Positions 45,124 through 53,559 of a DNA stretch of 64,000 nt are shown here, piece by piece (position 1 is the stretch's first letter; each line of letters opens with the position of its first letter). Source of the DNA: M0108 sp044228795 (lineage in GTDB: Bacteria; Pseudomonadota; Gammaproteobacteria; Chromatiales; Chromatiaceae); assembly GCA_044228795.1 (NCBI GenBank), contig JBGAUE010000003.1:139199-203198 (forward strand), in the 5' to 3' direction. The position numbers were made by a program, and so were the translations under genes. The notes below the pieces were generated by a model. It saw only the letters and a program-made list of their open reading frames with translations, was not told the origin of the DNA and did no database searches.

Positions 45124-46383
45124 ATGAGTCAGGTCGCCCGCGCCCTCCTGCTCAAGCTCCTGGCTCAGGTGGACCGGGGCGGCCGGGACTCGGTCCCCAT
45201 CGGCGACCGCTCCGCCCATGCCTACTTTGAGATCACCGATCTGGCAGAGCGTGACGCCCTCCATGCCTATCTGGCCAATGCCGAGGCTGCGGGTGGCGTG
45301 ACGCTCGAGTGGGGGCGCCGCACGGCTGCCCAGGATCTGCGACGCATCCGCATCCAGGACCCGGACCTGCTGGCGGCCTGGCTGGGCGTCTCCCGGACCT
45401 CCGTTCGGGCGCGCACCATCTGCCAGGCACTGGCTACGCCCATGGCCGATGCCCCCGGGTGGCTCCGGGACGCTTTTGCCCAGGCCCTGGCCCAGTGGCG
45501 CCTGGGCCACAGCCCCTTTCGTATTCCCCCCGCCGAAACCACCGCGGCCATCAACCTGTTTCGGATCGCCCGCGCCCTCGCGGCAGGGGAGCAGGAGGGG
45601 CTCGATCTGCGCCGCTTCAGCGTCCACTTGCTGGGGGATTCCAAGGCCGTGGAGTCCCTGCTGGGCCGGCTGGTCGGGCTGCTACGACGCAATCCCGACT
45701 GGTCCCAATGGCAAGAGGACGCCGACCTCTTCCGTGCCCTGGGACTGGAGAAATTTCCGCCAGCCCTCTACATCAAGGGCCCCCTGGTCCTGAACTACGG
45801 CGGCACGGACTGGGATCTGACATCCCTGCGGCCCTATGTCGCCCTGTCGCCCGACGCCGTCAACCAGATCCAGGCCAGCGCCCCCGTCCCTTACCTGCTG
45901 ACCATCGAGAACCTGGTCAGCTTCCAGCGCCAGGTCCGGGAGATTCAGGACGCCGGCGTCGTGATCTACACCGCCGGCTACCCCGCCCCCGCCCTGGTCC
46001 GGGTGCTGGGGGAACTGGACCGAGCCCTGCCGGCCAACTGCTCATTTTACCACTGGGGTGACCGGGATATCGGCGGCCTGCGCATACTGGCCAGGGTCGT
46101 GGCGGCCTGTCCTCAGCACCCCGTAGCGCCCCACCTCATGAGCGTCCCGGACCCCAGGTCCGGCCCAGGTACCGGCGGTTGGAGCCGCGAGGAGCGTCGC
46201 TCCTTGGAGCAGGCGATCGTCAAAGGCGGCGTCGTGGGGGGCTTAGCCAGGGAGTGGGTCCAGCGGGACCTGGCCAAGCTGGAGCAAGAGGCACTGGACC
46301 CGATCAGCCCCGCGGCAAACGAGCAGCCGATCCCTGAGTCCAGGCCTGAAGAGGTGGTTGTGTCAAACCCGGCGGCGACCTAA
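45124..46383 (+). CDS. jetD: Wadjet defence protein JetD (Toprim-type nuclease subunit)
   Basis: 419 residues. The N-terminal two-thirds match the DUF3322 type (FRIPPAETTAAINLFRIARAL, LGLEKFPPALYIKGPLVLNY), and the C-terminal part is the DUF2220/Toprim fold: LTIENLVSFQRQV with the conserved Glu near residue 262, and FYHWGDRDIGGLRIL with Asp-x-Asp near 314. In Wadjet this subunit cuts DNA after loop extrusion stalls. It starts 115 bp after jetC; ATG 45124 is preferred over 45100 because the latter has its purines too close. Tail-to-tail overlap of 4 bp with the TPR gene. Confidence 0.9.
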   Translation: MSQVARALLLKLLAQVDRGGRDSVPIGDRSAHAYFEITDLAERDALHAYLANAEAAGGVTLEWGRRTAAQDLRRIRIQDPDLLAAWLGVSRTSVRARTICQALATPMADAPGWLRDAFAQALAQWRLGHSPFRIPPAETTAAINLFRIARALAAGEQEGLDLRRFSVHLLGDSKAVESLLGRLVGLLRRNPDWSQWQEDADLFRALGLEKFPPALYIKGPLVLNYGGTDWDLTSLRPYVALSPDAVNQIQASAPVPYLLTIENLVSFQRQVREIQDAGVVIYTAGYPAPALVRVLGELDRALPANCSFYHWGDRDIGGLRILARVVAACPQHPVAPHLMSVPDPRSGPGTGGWSREERRSLEQAIVKGGVVGGLAREWVQRDLAKLEQEALDPISPAANEQPIPESRPEEVVVSNPAAT

Positions 46384-46805
46384 AGTTCTGGGCGCTGATC
46401 GATCCAGGCGATGACCTCGTCGATCTTCGGCTGTTTGGCGGGGGCGATACGCTTGGCCTCTTCCAGGGCGGAACGGGCCTGACCATAATGACCGCCGTGG
46501 AGAAAGGCCATGGCCATACCGACGAAGGCGTCGGCATTGTTGGCGTCCAGGCTGATGGCACGCTGAAAGCTCTGTATGCTGCCGGCATAGTCCTGACTCA
46601 TGAGTTGTGCACCGCCCAGGCGTTGGAAGGCCCGGGAGGAATTCGGCTCGGCGACCACCGCCTGTTGCAGGACGGCAAGGGCCTCGGGGAGTTTACCCTC
46701 GTTGAGGAGGGTCTCGCCCTGTTGCAGCAGACTGGGCTCCTCGGCGACAGCCATGGGCAAGGCCGCACATAGCAGAGCGGCGGCGAGAAATGAACGTAGT
46801 TTCAT
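46380..46805 (-). CDS. exported TPR-repeat protein
   Basis: 141 residues starting MKLRSFLAAALLCAALPMAVAEE, a typical signal peptide. The mature part is about three tetratricopeptide repeats (LLNEGKLPEALAVLQQAVVAEP, RLGGAQLMSQDYAGSIQSFQ, AFVGMAMAFLHGGHYGQARS), a protein-binding scaffold in the periplasm. ATG 46805 has GGAGGAG eight bases upstream; the longer frame to 46850 crosses the cytochrome's terminator. Being next to the multiheme cytochrome suggests a maturation or docking role, which is inference. Confidence 0.82.
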   Translation of the reverse strand: MKLRSFLAAALLCAALPMAVAEEPSLLQQGETLLNEGKLPEALAVLQQAVVAEPNSSRAFQRLGGAQLMSQDYAGSIQSFQRAISLDANNADAFVGMAMAFLHGGHYGQARSALEEAKRIAPAKQPKIDEVIAWIDQRPEL

Positions 46806-46826
46806 GCCATTATCTCCTCCAGAAAT

Positions 46827-46867
46827 GAAAAATCCCGCGGGGAGCCACACCAGGCCCCCCGCGGGAT
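46827..46867 (-). terminator. intrinsic terminator after the octaheme cytochrome gene
   Basis: On the minus strand: ATCCCGCGGGG (46857-46867) pairs with CCCCGCGGGAT (46832-46842), an 11-bp perfect stem, followed by TTTTTC. It lies 28 bases past the cytochrome stop and 22 before the TPR start, so some read-through may feed the TPR gene. Confidence 0.75.
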
Positions 46868-46894
46868 CTCGCTTGAGCGCGATCTAGGATCGGC

Positions 46895-48400
46895 CTATTT
46901 CAAGGCCCCCTTGCCGTAACGGGCCTCGAAACCGGCACGCACCTTTTCCAGCGACTCCTTGCTCATGCCGTTGAAGTACCAGTCATGGCCCTCGATGGGC
47001 TTGAAGTACTTCTCCAGCAGGGCCACGGCGGCCTTATCGTTCTTGTCCTTACGCTTGACCACTTCCTTGAGTTCGGGTATCCACTCGAAATAGGTGTGCT
47101 TGGCCACCTCGTAGATACCGTGCCACCAGGTGTAGTCCGGACCCATCATGGCGGCGCCATGGCGGGCACGACGACCCTCGTGGTGCCAGATTTCCCACCA
47201 GGTCCATTCGATTTGCTCGTCAAAGGGCGCGGGGGTGATGTAGCCCTTGTCCTTGAGTTCGGCCATGATGGCGGCGATGGGCTTAGCGAACTTCTCGTTG
47301 TAGAGATCGACCACGTCATCGAACTGCTTGTAGTGGCCCTCGATCACGCTGGTGGAGTGACAACCGAAGCAGATGCTCTCCATTTTGGCGCGGCGGTTTT
47401 TCCAGGTGATGACCTCGATGACCTTGGAGCCCTTGGCCTCGTCCCCGACCTTGGGAAGTTCCTTACCCTCCGGTACATCGAACTCATTGCCATCCTCCAG
47501 CTTCACCAGGTTCATCTTGGTGGAGATGGGTGGCCTCAAGGTCCAGGAGATGCGGTCGCCGACATCGTGGGTCTTAGGCTGATTGAGACCGGCGCTCATG
47601 TGACAGGTGGCACAGGTGGGGGCGGCGGAGTAATCCACCCCGGCGATCCACTTGTCGGACTTGAGATTCATCTCATCGACCTGGGCCCGATAGATGATGC
47701 CGTGCTTGGACTCGTTATAGACCTCGATCTGAGGATGATCGGGGCCCACATGGCATTTGCCGCAGGTGTCCGGGGTACGGGCCTGTTCGCGGGAGAAGCG
47801 ATGACGTCCATGGCAGGCGGTGCAGGAGCCCTTGGAGCCATCCGGGTTCATGCGGCCAATGCCGGTGTTGGGCCAGCTACCCGGCAGGGGGCGACCCTTG
47901 TTCTTGCCCTCGGTTTGAAATTCCAGGAGACCACCATGGCACTGGCGGCAGCCGGCGTTGACCGCTGCAGGTCCGCCCACCACCTCGCCCATGAGGTTAT
48001 CCAGGGAGGCGAGGATGTCGCCGGCCTTGGAGTGATGGGAACCTTCCATCTGCTCGTACTCATCCGTATGGCATTTCGAGCAGTCTTTAGGGGTCACCAC
48101 GATGGAGATCAGGGCCCCCTCGTGGTCGAAGGCATCGACATCCCCCTCCTTGGCCGCATGACAATCCAGGCAGTTGACGCCATTCTGACCATGCTGGCTT
48201 TTATTCCATTCCCAGTAGAGGCCAGGGTTCTCGGTCATGTGGCAATCAACGCACTCCTGGCCCGCGGGCGCGCCCCAATCGACCCCAGCCTTGCCGGCTG
48301 GACGATCGGCTTGGGCCGGCCCCTGGGCCAACAGTAGGGCAATGCCGGCCAGGATACTGGAAAGCCAAGCGACCTTGCGGCCTTGGCGGCTGATATTCAT
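46895..48400 (-). CDS. hao: octaheme cytochrome c, hydroxylamine oxidoreductase (Hao) family
   Basis: 501 residues with signal peptide (WLSSILAGIALLLAQGPAQA) and eight CxxCH haem motifs: CVDCH, CLDCH, CSKCH, CRQCH, CTACH, CGKCH, CATCH, CFGCH, at about residues 50, 77, 107, 151, 193, 213, 263 and 344. The C-terminal third (YTWWHGIYEVAKHTYFEW region) is Hao-like and haem-free. Some family members oxidise hydroxylamine; others reduce nitrite or hydroxylamine. Which applies depends on a Tyr cross-link I cannot place from sequence alone. ATG 48400 has AAGGAGA eight bases upstream. An FNR-type promoter upstream favours an anaerobic, reductive role. Confidence 0.88.
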   Translation of the reverse strand: MNISRQGRKVAWLSSILAGIALLLAQGPAQADRPAGKAGVDWGAPAGQECVDCHMTENPGLYWEWNKSQHGQNGVNCLDCHAAKEGDVDAFDHEGALISIVVTPKDCSKCHTDEYEQMEGSHHSKAGDILASLDNLMGEVVGGPAAVNAGCRQCHGGLLEFQTEGKNKGRPLPGSWPNTGIGRMNPDGSKGSCTACHGRHRFSREQARTPDTCGKCHVGPDHPQIEVYNESKHGIIYRAQVDEMNLKSDKWIAGVDYSAAPTCATCHMSAGLNQPKTHDVGDRISWTLRPPISTKMNLVKLEDGNEFDVPEGKELPKVGDEAKGSKVIEVITWKNRRAKMESICFGCHSTSVIEGHYKQFDDVVDLYNEKFAKPIAAIMAELKDKGYITPAPFDEQIEWTWWEIWHHEGRRARHGAAMMGPDYTWWHGIYEVAKHTYFEWIPELKEVVKRKDKNDKAAVALLEKYFKPIEGHDWYFNGMSKESLEKVRAGFEARYGKGALK

Positions 48401-48586
48401 AACGGCTCTCCTTTCAGGTGGAACAGGCTCTCCCGGCTGCTTCGGACCGGTTTGAGGCGATACTCGAACCATGGGAAAGCACGGCGGCACCCTCTGTTCA
48501 CATCCTTGGTTTACCGCTCCCTGTCCCCTGCGCCCCTGTCGCCTAGTTCTTTATTCTGGCGCGTTTTGGGCTTCCCCGTGGGGAAA

Positions 48587-48625
48587 TCTATAGGGAACCG
48601 GAGAATTCACCTTGATTTAGATCAA
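48587..48625 (-). promoter_or_regulatory. FNR/Anr-type box and -10 element for the octaheme cytochrome
   Basis: TTGAT-ttag-ATCAA at 48612-48625 is a full match to the FNR consensus. On the minus strand a TATAGA (48587-48592) follows 19 bases on, placing the box centre about 38-42 bases before the expected start site, the class II activation position. The leader before hao would be about 180 bases. Confidence 0.65.
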
Positions 48626-48637
48626 GTTTGCCCAGGA

Positions 48638-49636
48638 TCAGGCTGCGGACTCGGAACTGAGATCCGCCAGGGCCTCGTTGGCCTGGCGATCGGCATGATA
48701 GGAGGAACGCACCATAGCGCCGCTGGCGACATGGGCGAAACCCAGAGCCTCACCCGCACGGCGGAGGGACTCAAATTCTTCCGGGGTCCAATAACGGAAC
48801 ACAGGCAAATGAGCGCGACTAGGAGCCAGGTACTGGCCTAAGGTGAGCATGTCGCAACCCTGGTCCCGGAGGTCGGCCATCACCCTCAGCACCTCGTCGC
48901 CCTCCTCGCCCAAACCGAGCATGAGGCCGGACTTGGTGGGGATCTGGGGGTGGCGCGCCTTGAAGGCGCCGAGCAAGGCCAGGGAGCCGGCATAGTCGGC
49001 GCCGGGGCGGGCCCGGGGGTAAAGCCGGGGCACCGTCTCCAGATTGTGATTGAAGAGGTCCGGCAGGCTATCGCCCGTAAATTGGTCGAGGGCCAGGGAC
49101 TCCCGGCCACGAAAGTCCGGCACCAGGATCTCCAGGCGTGTCCCCGGGGCGCGGCGGCGGATGGCACGCAGACAGGCGGCGAAGTGGCCGGCGCCACCAT
49201 CGCGCAGGTCATCGCGGTCAACGGAGGTGATGACCACATAACCCAGGCCCAGGACGGCAATGGATTGGGCCAGGTGCTCGGGCTCATCCAGATCAAGGGC
49301 CACTGGCCGACCATGGGCCACGTCGCAGAAGGGGCACCGCCGGGTACAGACATCCCCCAGGATCATGAAGGTAGCGGTGCCGTGGTTGAAGCACTCCCCC
49401 AGGTTTGGACATTGGGCCTCCTCGCAGACGGTCGTCAGCCTGGCCTCGCGCAACAGCCGCTTGATACGGGTCACCCCAGGCCCGACCGGGGCGCGGGCGC
49501 GAATCCAGGAGGGCTTGCGCAGAGGCTCGAGAACCGGCTCCACCTTGACCGGGATACGCGCCACCTTGTCCAGGCCCCTGTGATGAGTCTCTGGGGTGGC
49601 GCGGGAAGGCGCGGCGAGGGGCGGGGTTTCAGTCAT
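48638..49636 (-). CDS. lipA: lipoyl synthase
   Basis: Radical-SAM enzyme inserting two sulfurs into protein-bound octanoate to make lipoyl groups for 2-oxoacid dehydrogenases and the glycine cleavage system. 332 residues with the auxiliary-cluster motif CEEAQCPNLGEC near residue 71 and the radical-SAM motif CTRRCPFC near 97, plus ITSVDRDDLRDGGAGHF and the C-terminal RSSYHAD holding the Ser ligand. lipB is not next to it. It lies 48 bp after lutC and may share its transcript. Confidence 0.96.
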   Translation of the reverse strand: MTETPPLAAPSRATPETHHRGLDKVARIPVKVEPVLEPLRKPSWIRARAPVGPGVTRIKRLLREARLTTVCEEAQCPNLGECFNHGTATFMILGDVCTRRCPFCDVAHGRPVALDLDEPEHLAQSIAVLGLGYVVITSVDRDDLRDGGAGHFAACLRAIRRRAPGTRLEILVPDFRGRESLALDQFTGDSLPDLFNHNLETVPRLYPRARPGADYAGSLALLGAFKARHPQIPTKSGLMLGLGEEGDEVLRVMADLRDQGCDMLTLGQYLAPSRAHLPVFRYWTPEEFESLRRAGEALGFAHVASGAMVRSSYHADRQANEALADLSSESAA

Positions 49637-49684
49637 GGGATCGTTCCGGGGGTTACTGGGTTGGGGCCGCCTTGGGGTCCGCGA

Positions 49685-50362
49685 TCAGGCCCCGCCTGCC
49701 AGGCCTGGGTCCTGACGCACCAATACCAGCAGTTCCTTGGGGCCGTGCACGCCATAGGCCAGGGTCTGTTCGATATCCGCCGACTTGGAGGGACCGGTAA
49801 TCAGCAGGGCATTGGTGGGCATGCCCTGCCCCACCCAGTCTTCTGCCACCAGGAATTCATGAAAGGTCGAGCGGATGCGGCGGGCATCCAGCACCACCAC
49901 ATGGATGGGGGGCACCAGTGATAACAGCCGGGGCTCCTGGACGCTGGGCCAAAGGACCAGGGAACCGGTCTCGGCAATGCCGCCGAGGCAGCCGGTCAGG
50001 CCCGCATCGGTGGCGGTGAAGAGGTCCTGGCGGCAGGTCTCCACCGGCTCGCAATGGGGAATTAGGCGGATGACCTCACCATCCGGCCAGCCCTGCTCCA
50101 GTTTCTGACCCAACTCAGAGGCCGGGACATAGCGCAGATTGCTCGCCCCCCTGGCGCGCAGCCAGGCGAATAGGTGGCTCGGCCAGTCCTCGCTAACCAT
50201 GACCACCTCGCCGCGCACTGCCTCCAGGGCCTCCCGGAAGCGACTCAGCCGCTCCTCCGCCGACCAGTCGAAGCAACGCACTGGATTCTCGGGCAGAGGG
50301 CGGGTCCTGATCGGGTGCCGGGCGGCCAGCCGTGTCAGGATGGCATCGCGGGCCTTACTCAT
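49685..50362 (-). CDS. lutC: LutC/YkgG-type LUD-domain protein
   Basis: 225 residues of the LUD domain, the third subunit of the LutABC iron-sulfur lactate oxidase. Conserved parts are FTATDAGLTGCLGGIAETGSLV (split at about 115-136), RLLSLVPPIHVVVLDA and TGPSKSADIEQTLAYGVHGP near 195. ATG 50362 (MSKARDAIL) is preferred; a TTG at 50377 is an alternative. It follows lutB by 33 bp in the usual lutA-lutB-lutC order. Confidence 0.9.
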   Translation of the reverse strand: MSKARDAILTRLAARHPIRTRPLPENPVRCFDWSAEERLSRFREALEAVRGEVVMVSEDWPSHLFAWLRARGASNLRYVPASELGQKLEQGWPDGEVIRLIPHCEPVETCRQDLFTATDAGLTGCLGGIAETGSLVLWPSVQEPRLLSLVPPIHVVVLDARRIRSTFHEFLVAEDWVGQGMPTNALLITGPSKSADIEQTLAYGVHGPKELLVLVRQDPGLAGGA

Positions 50363-50395
50363 GGCCGACCCCGGCAATCCCAGGCCTGTGCGAAT

Positions 50396-51808
50396 TTAAT
50401 CACCCGGAAATCCCTCCCCGCGTGCTAATTCATGCAAACTCCGGGGGGCGATGACGGGCGCCGTCCGGGTCCGGGTCCAGGGACCCAGGTGCTGGGGCAC
50501 CAGCCAGCGCAGCCGAGTGCCCAGACCCGTCAGAACCCGATAGAGAGCTGGTGTGGCATTGACCTGGCTCCACAGGGTCCAGACCAGCCGGTGCAATAGC
50601 TTGAGTCGGCCGCCCCGGCCCAGCACCCGCGAGCCCGGGCGACCTCGCACCCCCTCGGCGCGCAGGCGCCGCAGCAGGGCTGGCAAGGGGATGCGCACCG
50701 GGCAAACCTCGCCGCAAGCACCGCACAGGCTGGAGGCATCCGGCAACTCCCCCAGACGATCCAGGCCCTGGAGTTGAGGTTCAAGGACGCTGCCAATGGG
50801 GCCTGGATAGACGGTGCCATAGGCATGGCCGCCCAGGCGGGAATAGACGGGGCAGTGATTCATGCAGGCGCCGCAGCGAATGCACCGCAGGGTGGAGCTC
50901 AATTGGGGATCGCGATGAATACGCGAACGGCCATTGTCCAGCAGAACCAGATGGACCTCGCCGGGACCATCCAATTCGCCCTCCCGCCGGGGACCACTAA
51001 TCATGTTGACGTAGGTGGTGATGGGCTGGCCGGTAGCAGAGCGCGTCAGGAGGGTCAGCAGGGGCGGCAACTGATCCAAGCGGGCGATGACCTTTTCGAT
51101 ACCACAGACCGCGATATGGACCTGGGGCGCCGTGGTGCAAAGGCGACCATTGCCCTCGTTCTCGACCAGGCAGAGGGTGCCGGTCTCAGCTACGGCGAAA
51201 TTGACTCCGGAGAGGCCGGCAATGGCCCGACCAAAGTGCTCGCGCATGATCTGGCGGGCGATAGCGGTCAGGCCTTCGATATCCTCGGTGTAGGGGTACT
51301 CGGGAAAGTGAGCGGCAAAGCGTTGGGCGATCTCCACCCGGTCCTTGTGGATCGCCGGGGCTATGATGTGGGAGGGCCTTTCGTCCCCCAACTGGAGAAT
51401 GAACTCCCCCAGGTCCGTCTCCACGGCACGGATGCCCTGGGCCTCCAGATAGTGGTTGAGGCCCATCTCCTCCGAGACCATGGACTTGCCCTTGATGACC
51501 AGGTCGGCCCCGTGCTGGCGCAGGATGTCGCGGACCAGGACATTGCCCTCCGCCGCCGTCTCCGCCCAATGCACCTGGATGCCGTTGCGCTGGCAATTGC
51601 GCTCCAGTTCCCGCAGCAACTCCGGAAGATGGGCCAGGGCATGACCGCGGATCAACTTACCGCGCCGGCGCAGAACCGTCAGCTCGTGCTCGTCGGGGAA
51701 GGCCTTGCGGCGCTTGAGGACCAGCCCATCCATGGTGCGCCGGATATTGCGGCGCACCCGCTCGTTGCCGAGGGCCAAGCTAACGCGGACGGGAAACTCA
51801 GGACTCAT
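50396..51808 (-). CDS. lutB: LutB-type iron-sulfur protein
   Basis: 470 residues. The N-terminal LUD part (KGKSMVSEEMGLNHYLEAQG, LSGVNFAVAETGTLCLVENEGN across about 115-225) is followed by a ferredoxin-like domain with CIRCGACMNHCPVY near residue 305 and CGACGEVCPVRIP near 355, two 4Fe-4S clusters. Electron-transfer subunit of L-lactate oxidation. ATG 51808 has GGGAG about eight bases upstream and overlaps the lutA end by 11 bp; the frame's earlier start at 51835 is less likely. Confidence 0.93.
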   Translation of the reverse strand: MSPEFPVRVSLALGNERVRRNIRRTMDGLVLKRRKAFPDEHELTVLRRRGKLIRGHALAHLPELLRELERNCQRNGIQVHWAETAAEGNVLVRDILRQHGADLVIKGKSMVSEEMGLNHYLEAQGIRAVETDLGEFILQLGDERPSHIIAPAIHKDRVEIAQRFAAHFPEYPYTEDIEGLTAIARQIMREHFGRAIAGLSGVNFAVAETGTLCLVENEGNGRLCTTAPQVHIAVCGIEKVIARLDQLPPLLTLLTRSATGQPITTYVNMISGPRREGELDGPGEVHLVLLDNGRSRIHRDPQLSSTLRCIRCGACMNHCPVYSRLGGHAYGTVYPGPIGSVLEPQLQGLDRLGELPDASSLCGACGEVCPVRIPLPALLRRLRAEGVRGRPGSRVLGRGGRLKLLHRLVWTLWSQVNATPALYRVLTGLGTRLRWLVPQHLGPWTRTRTAPVIAPRSLHELARGEGFPGD

Positions 51809-52562
51809 GGGTGCGCTCCCATAACAATTCGGCAATGTGTTTGACCCTGGGTCGCCGGGACTGATGGGGCCCTGCGTCCGGGAAGCGGCGCTCCAGGGTA
51901 CCGCCCAGGTTCAGCAGACAGCCACAATCCTGGCTGACCAGGACCTGGGCACCCGTGGCCAGGATCGCCTCGGCCTTGTCCGCCGCCATGGCCGCCGAGA
52001 TTTCCGGCTGCTTAACGGCGAAGGTACCTCCGAAGCCACAGCATTCGTGGGCGTGATCGGGTTCCACCGTCACCAGGTGGGCCAGGCGCGACAGCAGGTC
52101 CGTCGCGGCGTCGGCCACCCCCAGCTCACGGCGCGCCGAGCAGGAGTGGTGCAGCACGACCTTGAGCGGCTCACCCCGGTCGGCAGGCCGCCAATCCAGG
52201 ACCCGCGCCAGGAAATCCGTCAATTCCACCACCCGCCTGGCCAGCCCCTCGGCCCGCTCCTGCTCCGGCGTACCCGCGAACAGCTTGGGGTACTGGACCT
52301 TCATCATGCCGGCGCAGGAGGAGGAGGGCACTACCACCGGGATATCCTGAGGAAAGGCATCGAGCTGGCGGCTCGCGACCTTCCGGGCCTCGGCGTCGTA
52401 ACCCGAGTTGTAGGCCGGTTGGCCACAACAGGTCTGCCTTTGGGGGTAGATGACATCGATACCTTCCCGCCGCAGCAAACGCATGGCCGCCAGACCGGCT
52501 TGAGGGAAGACCATGTCGATCAAGCAGGTGCCAAAAAAATATACTCTATGAGGTTTTTCCAT
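51798..52562 (-). CDS. lutA: LutA-type (CCG-domain) subunit of lactate oxidase
   Basis: 254 residues with the two Cys-rich CCG domains: CCGQPAYNSGYDAEAR near residue 47 and CCGFGGTFAVKQPEIS near 193, plus SSSCAGMMK and HHSCSARRELG. This is the LutA/LldE layout for binding an iron-sulfur cluster at the active site. ATG 52562 gives MEKPHRVYFFGTCLIDM, the family start; the frame runs further to 52685 without similarity. First gene of the lut operon. No lactate regulator gene is adjacent. Confidence 0.92.
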   Translation of the reverse strand: MEKPHRVYFFGTCLIDMVFPQAGLAAMRLLRREGIDVIYPQRQTCCGQPAYNSGYDAEARKVASRQLDAFPQDIPVVVPSSSCAGMMKVQYPKLFAGTPEQERAEGLARRVVELTDFLARVLDWRPADRGEPLKVVLHHSCSARRELGVADAATDLLSRLAHLVTVEPDHAHECCGFGGTFAVKQPEISAAMAADKAEAILATGAQVLVSQDCGCLLNLGGTLERRFPDAGPHQSRRPRVKHIAELLWERTHES

Positions 52563-52637
52563 GAATCCGGCGGAATGTGCCCTGGCTGGCAACCGAGAAT
52601 GGGTTGGAATATAGCATAGCCAGATTCGCACCCGCCT

Positions 52638-52859
52638 ATGATGCAAGCCCACCCCATGTCTGGTCGCCTTCACCCGAGCAACCACCCCCCGGTGCCGGTC
52701 AGGAATGTCGAGGCCTCGGCCCAGGCGATGCGCGAGCCTCTAGATCAGCCACCACCGGGCGAGGTCCTGATGGCAACAGTGGCGGACTAGGATCAGGGGC
52801 GCAGCACCCGGCAATATCTGGAGGAGTTGGAACAGATCCGGGAGGTCTGGCGCCCATGA
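52638..52859 (+). pseudogene. small ORF with an in-frame stop
   Basis: From ATG 52638 the frame encodes 50 residues (MMQAHPMSGRL and on) to a TAG at 52788, then continues in frame for 22 more codons, ending with a coherent-looking helical tail (QYLEELEQIREVWRP) and TGA at 52859. It could be a 73-codon gene broken by one stop, or chance. No family recognised. It fills most of the 310-bp gap between lutA and pgsA; nothing else is seen there. Confidence 0.3.
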
Positions 52860-52872
52860 CATCCGGGGCAGA

Positions 52873-53439
52873 TCATGAATCCTCATGCAGCCCCATAGCA
52901 TTCGCCTTGCGGGACCAGACCCAGACATACTGAAGCCCGCTGACGAGAATGGTGGCGAGACAGGCCCAAGTCAAAGCTTCAACCAGGGCAGCGGGTAGGG
53001 GCAAGGGCCCGGCATTGGCGATGACGGCCACCACCAAGGCAATCTGCAGCAGGGTATTGATTTTGCTCGCCCAGGTTGGCGCCGCCCGAATTTCCTCGAC
53101 TCGGAAGTGGTAGAGAGTGGCTCCACCGACGATGATGAGGTCGCGCCCGATCGCGGCCACCACCAGCCAGATGGGGATCAGTTTGAGGGCGCCAAGGACC
53201 AGGAAACAGGCGACCAGCAAGGTCTTGTCGGCCAAGGGATCCAGGATGCCCCCCAGCTGGCTCTGCCAGTGGAACTGCTTGGCAAGGAAACCGTCGAGCC
53301 CGTCGGACAGGCCGGCTATGACGAAGATGAGGAGCGCCCAACCAAATTCCCCCTCTAGGAGGAGTAACACCACGGGCATCACCGCGAGCAGGCGCAGAAA
53401 GCTGATGATGTTAGGTAGATCCCTGAGTTTCAAGACCAT
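52873..53439 (-). CDS. pgsA: CDP-alcohol phosphatidyltransferase (PgsA-like)
   Basis: 188 residues with about five membrane helices. The catalytic CDP-alcohol motif is SDGLDGFLAKQFHWQSQLG then GILDPLADK (Asp residues at about 46, 49, 67 and 71). PgsA makes phosphatidylglycerol phosphate from CDP-diacylglycerol and glycerol-3-phosphate; close relatives use other alcohols, so the exact acceptor is not fixed. ATG 53439 (MVLKLRDLPNIISFLR) is preferred over TTG 53448. Divergent from purM. Confidence 0.8.
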   Translation of the reverse strand: MVLKLRDLPNIISFLRLLAVMPVVLLLLEGEFGWALLIFVIAGLSDGLDGFLAKQFHWQSQLGGILDPLADKTLLVACFLVLGALKLIPIWLVVAAIGRDLIIVGGATLYHFRVEEIRAAPTWASKINTLLQIALVVAVIANAGPLPLPAALVEALTWACLATILVSGLQYVWVWSRKANAMGLHEDS

Positions 53440-53559
53440 GACACCCAACTTGGGAGTAGGAGTGGCGAGGATTTTATTCCCCCAGGCGCGGCTTTGTCCA
53501 AGTACCGGCTGCCAGGACCAACTGCTAGAATGCTGGTTGATTCATCACCGGAGCCCGTC

